A stretch of 64,000 bases of DNA from Arcuatula senhousia. Taxonomy: Eukaryota; Mollusca; Bivalvia; Mytilida; Mytilidae. Positions 12,301 through 24,300 of the stretch are shown piece by piece. The stretch lies in the NCBI GenBank assembly GCA_963971305.1, contig OZ020307.1, positions 52,821,702-52,885,701 on the forward strand, given 5' to 3'. The position numbers were made by a program, and so were the translations under genes. The notes under the pieces are model-generated. The model was not told the origin of the DNA. It did not search any database and saw nothing but the letters and a program-made list of their open reading frames with translations. Positions within the stretch are counted from its first letter, which is position 1; every line of letters begins with the position of its first letter.

Positions 12301-15300
12301 CTAGTGCTACATTTACTTTTATAACTTTTTTCATGAATATTTCCCCCTTTATGGTTTTATTGCTATTCTGAAAGCAAATAAAAGTGAAAAAAAAAATATG
12401 AATGTGAAACATTTTTATTTACATGTATAGAACTTAAGAAGGAGGTCAACATACAGAAATGAATTAAGTAGAAAATTTCATTAACCTGTTTAATTTTTTT
12501 TACAGAAAAGTGATTTAGACAAACTAGCTAAGAAGGTATACAGAATGTATGATAAAGTGTACAATGCTACAATGTTGTCTGTCCGTCCGTCACAACCTGA
12601 GAATGAAAGATCCAAGACACAGTCAACTATTCTACAAAATTTTGATAGTAAGTCACAGGAGATTTCAGTACCATAAGTAAATAAATTTTAAAGTAACAGT
12701 CTTTAGAAGAATCATAAAGGCTCAATAGCAATGATGATGAACAACCAACAGGTCTGATTGCATTTTCTGAGCTCAAACATGATGTAAATTTGCAGTGAAG
12801 TATTTTCTTGAGTTATTTCCCCTGTTTATGATTTTTGTCTCGCCTGCGAAGCAGAGCGGGACATAGGTGTTACTTTACCGGCGGCGGCGGCGGCGACGGC
12901 GGCGTTAACTTTTTGGAAAAGTTTTATGAGCACCTCCATATCTCAAGAACTATAGGTCCTGGGTTGATGAAACTTGGTATGCATATGCCCCAGTAATAGC
13001 TTAGCACAGTTGCATCCCCATCTTTTGACCTTGACCTTGAATTTTCGGTTGAGTGACTTTGACAATTTTCAATACATATAATAGCAATGGAAAAGTTTTG
13101 CGAGCACCTCCATATGTCAAGAACTATAGGTCCTGGGTTGATGAAACTTGGTATGCATATGCCCCAGTAGTAGCTTTGCACAGTTGCATCCCCATATTTT
13201 GACCTTGACCTTGATTTTCTGGTTGAGTGACTTTGATTATTTTTATTGCATGTATTTGCAATGTTTAGGTTCTATACACATCTTTTGATCTCAGAAACTG
13301 AAAATCCATGTAAATTCAAAATATAGTGGAAGTAAGAAAGAATAATTGTTTCTGATGGTGCCGGCAGGCGAGACATACTTTAGTGTTAACTCTTGTTCTA
13401 ATGCACTTTATGTAAATTTTATCGCTTAATACAACATTTTGTTATGTTTTAAATGCATGTTTGTTTTATGAAACATAGGATTTAAAAAGTGCAGCATAAA
13501 GTATGTGAAAAAAGTCAAATGAAAACACTTTGCTTATATAAGATGATTTACTATAATTTTGCTTTTATTTATAATTTATACATCTGTATTTATTTTAGTG
13601 TCCAGTAAAGAACCAACAATGGCATTAGTACCATCAAGGGTGAGTTGGCTTTCTGTTAAAGTCCCCAAAAATAAAATAAAAATAGTTTGAAGAATCAATG
13701 GAACTTTATGACAAAAATTTAAAGAATTAGCATCGACCATAAATGTCAATGCATTCCATGTTTCTACAGGTCGAGTCATCTAGATTTCGTTTGACCTATC
13801 AATCAATCAAAATTTTATAAAATTGACCTTTCAAATGGGAAAAATAGTAAAACTTTTTCGATGTCTTTATAGAAAAGTTCTCAACATAAACATATTTTCT
13901 AACTTCCTCGCTCATATTTCGTTAATATCAAATATTTTTTGTTTTAAACATTATTTTATTTGGCATGGGTAAATTCTTCTTATAAAGTTATATTATGTTC
14001 CACATTTTGACTTATTTTTCATTCGGTGCATTGGTCATTGGACAACAACAAAGGTAAACATAACGCTAAAATCTCCCTACTGGTCAATACTTCTCTGGGG
14101 AAAATTGGTTTCCTTTATACCTTAACTTTTTATCTAATATTGATGCAAATAGACCAACTAATTTTTTCATTGCTCATTTTCAACATTTGTTCAGCAAGTC
14201 AGTTTCATTTGAATTATTTCTTTTAAATAGCAAGTGTTGGTGATCAAAGTTATTTATATTCTCTCAAAAACCATTGGTCAAAAGTTTGATGTAAACAGTA
14301 TCCTTAAAAGGTAGAATCTTCGACCTGTTCTAGAAAGATTTACTTATACATGTACCATATAAGTGGTGTTTTTTTTTGCAAGTGGAAAATTTGGTGTTTT
14401 TTCATGATAAAAAAATGCTTTTACTTTGGTGAATGCCATTTTATATCCGTGTTGTTGCTCTTGATACATTGACTAATATTTTGCCCTAATTTTTCGTTGG
14501 TTGATACATGTATTTACCATGTATATGCTGTGTACAAGTTGCAACTTTGTACATGTTGCAATATGTACAGATAATTTGTACAAGTAAAGAAAAATATTGG
14601 ATGCCCTCTACATTATTATACACAACTTATTTTTTGCAATAATAAATGAGAATGGAATATTAAAACAAAAGTGTATCATGAAGTTAACAATCAAGTTCAT
14701 AAAATACAACAAGTTTTAAGAATTTCCAGTGCATAATGATGGCACTATATGTTCTCTGACTTTGATGTCTTGATTACAGCAACAACACTTTAAATGCTCT
14801 TTTTACGCACTTCAATAATACTATTTATTAAGTATTTAGGTTACTATTTCCTAAAGTTGGTATGCAGAATTTGACCAAAATGTGTAAAATCTCATATGTC
14901 TTCTTTGGGATTACATGTACCTGATAAAAGGCCACCATGTCATATTTTTTCTTAACTTGTACAATTTATTTGTACATGTTGCAACTTGTACAATACTGCA
15001 ACTTGTACACAACATATATATCAAAATTAAATCACACAAAAAAAAACCCACTTATACTGTGCTCAATTGGTTGCACATCCCAACATATGCAAACATAACA
15101 TGCTAACATTTGGTGACCAAATCCTTCTCAGATGAGCAATAATTGCACATAGAATAGTTTTAGAATTTGTACTTCTTTTCATTGTTTTTATTTTGGGTAC
15201 AAGCATGAAATGCTAGCTGTTTTCAGGCTAATGAATCAAAGACTGATGATTATGACGCATTGAATTTTTATACCTTGCATGAAAAAGTGCATGAATTAAA

Positions 15301-18300
15301 TAATATCAGCTATTGTATCCAAAAAATTGCTTTAACACATTAAATATTTTTTACTTGACATTTTGATCATTTTTATTACAGATGCAAACATCACATGCCA
15401 GCAGTCTACCACCCAATGTATCCAGGATGATGGCCACGCCCCCTGCCATACCCATCAAGATGACAAAGAGGCTGTTGATGGTGAAGAAAGAACCACCCAT
15501 TGTATACTACCCTAAACCTATCCCACCTCCCGATGTTCTTCCATTGACAAGAACGGTAAGTAATATAAAAAGGTCATTATGAAATAATTCACAGATTCTT
15601 ATTCAAACTTGGAAATATGGATAGGGCAGACAAAATAATTGTTTTTATCCATTTTCATAAAATGTTCTGCCATTTTAAAAGAAATTGACCAAAAATAAAT
15701 ATGATTTGCCAAAAAAACCAAAATGATATTTTCAGGCAGATGAAAAATTTTGAAAGGGAGGATATGAAAATTATGTCTCCCCCCACTTTTGTGGGGAGAC
15801 ATATTGTTTTTGTCGTGTCCGTCCGTCCGTCTGTCCGTCACAAAGTTTGTCAGCGCAACTCCTCTGAAACTACTGAACCGAATTCAACGAAACTTGGTAT
15901 ATAGGAAGGACATCATATGTAGTTGTGCATATTACCAGGAAATTTTGATCCTCAAATTTTTGTGGGAGTTATGGCCCTTTGAACTTAGAAATTTGCTGAA
16001 AATCCTCATTTATCATCTTGTCAGCGCAACTCCTCTGAAACTACTGAACTGAATTCAACGAAACTTGGTATATAGGAAGGACACCATATGTAGTTGTGCA
16101 TATTACCAGGAAATTTTGATCCTCAAATTTTTGTGGGAGTTATGGCCCTTTGAACTTAGAAATTTGCTGAAAATCCTCATTTATCATCTTGTCAGCACAA
16201 CTCCTCTGAAACTACTGAACCGAATTCAACAAAACTTGGTATATAGGAAGGACACCATATGTAGTTGTGCATATTACCAGGAAATTTTGATCCTCAAATT
16301 TTTGTGGAAGTTATGGCCCTTTGAACTTAGAAATTTGCTGAAAATCCTCATTTATCATCTTGTCAGCGCAACTCCTCTGAAACTACTGAACCGAATTCAA
16401 TGAAACTTGGTATATAGGAAGGACACCATATGTAGTTGTGCATGATACCAGGGAATTTTGATCCTCAAATTTTTGTGGAAGTTATGGCCCTTTGAACTTA
16501 GAAATTTGCTGAAAATCCTCATTTATCATCTTGTCAGCGCAACTCCTCTGAAACTCCTGAACCGAATTCAATGAAACTTGGTATATAGGAAGGACACCAT
16601 ATGTAGTTGTGCATATTACCATGAAAATTTGATCATCAAATATTTTTGGGAGTAAGGGCCTTTTGAACTTGGAACTTTTTGGGGAAACGGGGGGAGACAT
16701 CGTTTTTGTAGGCAAAAACAAACTTTAATTTAGGATATTTTTATATTGACCTAAATTGGATTAATGTGGTATAATGAAAATGTCAATCTATAATTGCCAT
16801 TTCTTTTAAAGTAAATGCCCAGGTTTTTCTCATCTACTTAGACAAGGTTTTATATTTCAGTTTGCTACCATTACTTGACATATAAAATCCTGTGGATTCA
16901 TTTATTTTGTTAGTTCTTTATTTTGTTAGAAGCATGTGTTCTTAGACATAACCAACATAAAATACACACTTTGTTTGGTTCTAATTTCGTGCCCGACAGT
17001 CGTGGTTGATTGTTACCCACAAAAACAAAAAAAATTGGTATCCAATGAGAAATAATGAAACATTTAACAAGCAAACTGAATTAAAACTGTTGAATTTTTT
17101 TATCAAAATTATCAATACATGCAGAAATGTAAATGATAAATCAAAGTTATTAAATTTCGTTTATTATTTACAGACCAGAGGAAAAGAATTTCCTAGACTT
17201 GCTGAATCTTTCACAGATCCAGATCCTGTCAAACGAAAACCAGCAGTCCGAGTCTGTGACCAGGGTAAACTGGCTCAGGAAACCAGACTGACATTATACA
17301 AGGAGAAACTGAGAGGACGGAAGAAAGGACCGAGCACAACAGAGAAGAAATTCAGACTCATGTTACAACAAGAGCAGAGTGTGTTGAGTGATTCTCCTTC
17401 TGAAAGGTAAACAAGGGGAGACAACATTCTCCTTCTGAAAGGTAAACAAGGGGAGACAACATTCTCCTACTGAAAGGTAAACAAGGGGAGACAACATTCT
17501 CCTACTGAAAGGTAAACAATGGGAGACAACTTCTGTATTTGTTATGAACAACTTACATTATTTATTAAAAAGTTGAGTATAAAAAATATATAGGACTTTT
17601 TTGAAATTATTCCAGAAAGTTTTTAAGCAAGTTTAGAAGAAGAATTGTTAAATTGATCAGAGTTTTGGAGCTTGTACAGATTTAGCTTTTTTTTTTTACA
17701 TGTGTATCCTTTTGTTTTAAAGTTGAGAACAAATCTAATTGATAAAGTCTCTTCAATATTTGGAAATTGTTAGAACTGTTGTTCATCATTTCATTGTGAA
17801 ATATTAAAACAGATAAACATTTGCATGCAAGACAATTTAAAATTATTTGCATTAAAATTTGCTCTTATAGAAAGTATATAATTTCAGTATGATTTACTGT
17901 TTTCCTGCCCGTTATCATTTGCTTACTTATTTAGTAAATCAGAGTGACCAATAAGTATAAAAGTAAATAGCTTTAAAGAAAAATTTTAAATGGATAATAT
18001 TGAATTTAAAAAAATAATAATTTTATAATACTTCAATCGATGGTGATATTTTCTGTTTTTAGGGAGAAGCCAAAAGGATTAGGACTGTTTGTTAAAATGG
18101 GAACACAACTTTCTAAAGGTTAGTACAATTATCATAGAAAATACCACTTTTTACCTATCAAAAATAAAAATATATGTTATAATATTTTAATAAATATTTC
18201 CAAAATTTCCTTATAATAATTTGTCACAATATTGTAATGAATAGACTGATTAGAATTTGTATTCCCCATCTAAGAAATAAGGGGGGGGCATATCGTGTTT

Positions 18301-21300
18301 GGATCAGTTTGTCCATCCTTCCTAAATATTGTGAGATGAAGCGTTATGTCTTAAGAGAATATTCATTTTAAGTTATAACAATTTGACTTACCTTGAGCAA
18401 AATTGAAAATGTAATGTCCAATATTGGCTTATATTAGGTACCTGTATAATAGTGAAAAAAAAATATAAATGTTAATTTTAAAAAAATCAAAAAATGTAAA
18501 TGTTAATTTTTAAAAATCCTAAAATTTTGAAAGTCAAATACCATATTACTGATGAGCTAAGTAACTTTTGATTTGGTACCATGCAATTAACTCAATAGTA
18601 GTTAAAATATCAAACTTGAATCTATTTCATTTACTAGAATTATCAAAATTTTCAATGCAGATTCTAAAATTGCGTCTATTATGGATGGTATGTCACATAC
18701 ACTTACTCCACATCCCAATTATATATAGAATAAAGTATATTGTCTTTTTCAATATGGATTACTACCCATAAATTCCTTACCTGTAACACCTTTCCTAAAT
18801 TGCATACTCTGTAACTCCACCCTACCATATAAGGCATACCCTATACATGTATTGCACCCCATGTCTCAATACATTAATGTACTTAAAAAAATATATATGT
18901 AACAATATAATGAACCTAACATACCAAAATCTGCTGCATAAGATCTTGACTGATATCACCCAAGGGCTAGTGACCCTTAATGTAACATAGATATAGATTA
19001 TTACACTGGGTTTTCCATATCAAGTCCCATATCATTCCGAGACTCCCATATTAGGTCGAGGCGACAGCCTCGACCTAATATGGGTTGAGGAATGATATGG
19101 AAAACCCAGTGTAATAATCTTTTTATCATATATTTTCAGCAAACAAATAAAAATAAATAGCAGACAATATAAAAATACTGTGATATCAAATTTCAAAGTG
19201 AGTCTAGACCTTGATATGGCATATTTGCCCACTTTTGTGAACGTGAGGTCTTGATATGGCCATATTTGCCCACTTTTGTTCATGCGAAGGCTTGATATGG
19301 CAAAAAAAGTCCCTTGTCAAGATATGGCTTGTAAATTTACGGCTGTAACACACGGACAAATTTAAAGGTATCAAAGCTAAATGTATGATAAATTCCTCTA
19401 TTACTTTATTCTTGTTATGGATTTTTTATTTCATTTAATATTCAGCATAGAATTTGTAAGAATCTCTTTATAACCTTTTGAAAGAATATCATTTTGAAAT
19501 TGACAACATTCCCCAGAATTAGTGAAATCCGTTTTTAGACCCTCATGACTTTTTGTATGGGTTTACCACTTTTAAATGAACTTAGTATATTTAAAAAACC
19601 TACCTGATTTTAGAAGACGAAAAAGATGATAATGTTGATGATGGCAGCAGCGAAGGTAACCATGGCAATAGAAGCCATTTTTTTAAAAATTTTTTTTATG
19701 ATTGTAGCAGTATATTGTGTGGCTCTATATGAGTTGGTGTTGGGTAATCTTTTGTAGCTGTCAATTTAGAATATATTTTCTATCAATGAACTTTTCATTT
19801 TTTATAGCTGCAAATGCTTATATTCTCGCAGGATGCTTTTTATTGTGCTATTTAATATTTGAATATAAGACTGGATTCGCTCTAGGATTTTATATTTTTA
19901 TCATTTTATATTTATTCTATATGAATATATTATATTGTAAATATTTTATATTTTAATTGTTTCATTATGAAGCTTTACACAATGTAAAATTATATTATAT
20001 AGTTTATATTACAACCTCTTCTTTATATTAGAACTGTGTAGATGCTGGTGTGTTATAGATTATTGCTGTTTTTTTAGTGACTTTGTGACTGTTGGAAAAG
20101 TAGTGTTTGTGTTGGTGATGGCAGTTTGTGAAAAGCATATTTTTGAGAGAATAAAACCTGCTGTATTGCAATCAACATGTCCAATTTATAAGAAAATTTT
20201 AATTATATTTTATTCATTGATAAATAACAATATTATATCAATGTTTAATGGCTTGAAAACCTGGAAGTCAATAGATGTTGTCATACTGATCCACCTGAAA
20301 CTTTAGACAAAAATAATAGAAAAAAAACATGCTTGTGTCTCAGGGGATGAAGCTAAGTATTGATATTCTAAATAAAAATGCTGTTCTGTAAGATGGGTCT
20401 TTGATTAGCAAGTCTTCATTATAAGATGACATTAAAAGTTACATATTCAGGGTCAAGTTTAGTTATTGTTCTCTTGTATATTCCAGCAATTTTATTGAAG
20501 GCAATTGGTTGTTTTCTTGTTTGATATATTTGACAAAGGGTTGATTTTTTTTATAGCAAGTTCCTGGAATAAGATGAAACCTAAAAGTCAAGAATATGCA
20601 GGTCTAAAATGGGAACGAGTGAAGGTTTGTTTAGATACTATTATTTATGGATTATTTGGAGAAGAAGAATCAAAGATATTTTTTAAAAAAACCTTTTATT
20701 TCATAAATAAATTCTGAAAACTATAAATTAAGCTGCTTATAAGCAGAACTTTATTTTTTTTTAATTTCTTGCAGTTGGAAAAATGATATAGTTATTTTAA
20801 TATTCTTTAATAGACAAGAAATGATTTTAACTTTATTGTATGTTTTTCCAGACCATTGTTCACAATAACTTGACGTCAAAGAGAGTCGAAGAAAGAGTCG
20901 ATGCAGCAAAGGTAAGTTCAAATGTAGTTATATTATAAAACAGTAAGTTGCTTTGTTGCAACAAAATACATAAAACATGTAATGATTTGAATAAATGATG
21001 ATTTACAAAAATCAAAACATTGCTCTTGGACGATTTTGCATGGTTTTCTCATGAACAGGCTCTTAATACTAGATTGAAAGTTTTAAGTTCACTTTTCAGA
21101 TTGCAGTTTGGAAATACATGTATGGCCTTTGTAGCAGCCCCCATTGGGCCTACACTTTTCAAACTCTACAAAGGGTCTTTCTTTGCTCTTTGAATACTTG
21201 GGACACCCATATATATCCATTTAAAAAGACTGTCATGATTTCTTTAGACCATCCTGCAAAAGGTCAAGAGAGAATTTGAAAACTGGTCAATGAAATTATC

Positions 21301-24300
21301 CACTTAATAGTCAAACTTTTATAGAAGCAAAGAGGCACAAATGGGGCATTTGAGTGATAAAATTCTGAATGGGCAAGGCCATAACTAGTAAACATGAACA
21401 AACAGCACGAAGAAACAAAAAATACATAATCAACCAACAGAAATAAACAACATTAACTCACGTCGTAACAAGAGTGAACTCTGGAAGAGTAAGCAGTTCG
21501 TACTTGCTATATCGCACCTTTCATGCTGCCAATTTTCAATTCAGTGTGTCAATCTGGTGACATTAGTGATTAATGGTTGAAAATGTTCTTAACAGTTAAC
21601 AATTTTATTAGCAACTGCTTATCAATCTATGATTTTACTCTTAACAATTTACAGTTTATTATTTTGTGATTCATTATGCCTTTCTGGGTTGTATGAATCA
21701 TGTTTCTGATTTTCAGTGTAGAAACTTTTCTCTTTTTCTTATGTATTTAGCATCTTGGTTTGTTACGCTGTGGAGATGCCACTGTTGTCTATGCCTTGAA
21801 AGAGAGAATGAAATCAGATGAGGAACAGAGAGTAAGATATGAAGCAGCCAAATCACTGATTCTTGTGGGTAGGTTTGCATTTTAGTATTTTTGTCCCTTA
21901 GATAAACTTGACAGTAAGAAATCTTAAGGAACCTACCATTTAACTTGAAGGGGAAAAGCTTTGTTTTTTGTGTGTTTTTTTTGTATATTTTAAAACAATT
22001 TTTGATGAAAAAAATTTGGCAGCAGAGGGTTAGGAAAAAAAAATTCTGGAGAAGGATTTTTGCCAATATATTTTATGTAAATACTAAAAAAAATATTCTG
22101 TCGGAACGCCTTTAAAAAATAAATATTTTTTTTGCGCTCTGCGCAAAAAAAAAAATTCTGACCAAAACAAAAAACCAAGGCCCACCCCTTCAAGTTAAAT
22201 GGTTCCAACCTGAGGTAATGGAAAGTTGTAAATTTTCAAATTTTTTAGAAAAAAATAAATGTCAGGGAAAAAAATACACAAATTTTCTAACTAGTACCAA
22301 TATTATTATCTTTGCTTAGTTATTGCAATAAGATTGATAGCAACATTTGTTAATATAAAAACATTACAAAAACTACCTCTTGTATGAATATAATTTTTTC
22401 CAAAGTTTTCTTTTCCTATACTGTGGATTCATTTATTTTCATGGGTATCAATTTTGTGGTTTTGCCAAAAAGACATTTGTTGGATTTGTGATTTGGATAC
22501 GTAATCAATATTTAAACAACACTTCGTTGGATTCTTATGTTCATGGTTTACAGACACCCACGAAAACAACCAAAATTGATACCCCACAAATATTAATGAA
22601 ACCACGGTATACGGGTAGCTATAAATGAATACACATATTATAGGTTGGTGGGAAGAAGATGTTCTACAGGTTATATTGAAATACCTTGTCATTGGTAACA
22701 CAGAGGCTCGACTAGATCTTATCAGGACAATGATTGATGGGAAAAATGTTCAATATGTAAATAAGGTCAGTGTCAAAGGTCAAATTTAGACATCTTTGTG
22801 ATATCTATGATGTATAGAAAAACAAATATCCAATAAGAACAAAAGTTATATGCAATAATTCAAATTCCTAACAAACACCTAAATAAAATTCTTGTAAACA
22901 TTTTACCAGAAAACTTAACATAGAAGTATTCATAAATTTTGTATTGTTAATAGTAGCAAGCATAACAAGATATACATATTAAAATTTTGTTTAAAAAAAT
23001 GGTAAAATATGTTTGCCAATTACCCAGTCTCAAAGGCGGATTAAGGACCGCCATGCTGGGCACGCATCCTCTTGTTTGACAGGAAAATTTGGTAAGAACC
23101 ACTATTAGATGTGAGGCTCCAGAGAATTTATTTTTAATTGTGCGCCCTCCCATTTGAAATTTCTGGATCCTCAACAGAGTATTTTAGTTAATAAAGGATG
23201 CTTTTTACCTTCAATTTTATCATTAATTTTAGAAATCTAATGAAGAGATGCAAGCAGAGTATTATCCTGTTTATTTATATTAATAGATATCACTGCTGAC
23301 ATTCTTTTTATATTTGATTTATGGAATCTTTTTTCTATTTTCAGACCATCAATACCTTCCCTGAATTAGTGAAGGTCCTCAGCCATTTCTGTTGTAATCC
23401 TGACCCTGATGACTCAATCTCATTTGAATCTGCTGTACTCCTTGGACGACTTTGTGTATCAGATAACAATGCCAGATTTAAATTAAAGCAGTCATTGGAA
23501 TTAAGTCAAGACACACATGTAAAAGCAAAGGTAATGTTTTAGTTTTTGTTATAGCAGTTTGCACCGACAGTAATAACTATACTAAATACTTTTACCTCAT
23601 AAAGTCTAATCTGGATTAGTAACACAAAACCTAGCTTTATACACTATAACTTGGGGATGTTCTTGTAAAATACAAAATTTGAACTAAAGAAATCCTCAGA
23701 TTTGTTAAAAATGAAGGTATATGAAAATAAATTCATGCAAGAGCCTCCTTGGCTACTAAAACACATATCTTATTGTTTCTTTTAAACTTAAACATGGCCA
23801 GATTAATAATATTTTTCATTATAATAATAAATCAAGCTAGTAGTTCAGGGCAAATTTTCTTACATAACACTGGTACTTTAAACAGATATTTTTTAAGCCA
23901 AGATCTAGGGACTATATATGATTGAATGGGCCCATGCTTATTTCAGTACCTCTAACACCTATAATTTATATCATTACCTCCCAAAAATAATAAAATATCT
24001 ATATTTTCCAGTCTTTAGAAATTCTGATCAGACAGTTAAATGTGACAGATAAGGACATCGTTAAGAATACTCTGTTGATGTTAAGTAAATCCTCAGTATG
24101 GAAACATCGCTGTCTGGCAGCAGAACTTCTTATTACATTAGGTTTGTATTGTTTTATTCCTAAATTGAAAAAAGTCCATGATAATGACCAAAAGACAAAA
24201 AGATTTAAGTATCTACAATAAAATGATAGAACTACTTGTAACCTGATTTTCTCTCTTTACTTGCAATAGAAAGTGTGAACATAAAAATTCCAGGTTTCTG

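Noticed and set aside
15789..16403. Open frames of 87 and 112 residues with repeated peptide
   Set aside because: They come from a 171-bp repeat unit divisible by three inside a transposon-like element; no domain, no splice context.
15851..16707. Possible centromeric satellite because of the 171-bp period
   Set aside because: Only five units, inside an element with defined ends and in an intron; the length match to primate alpha satellite is coincidence.
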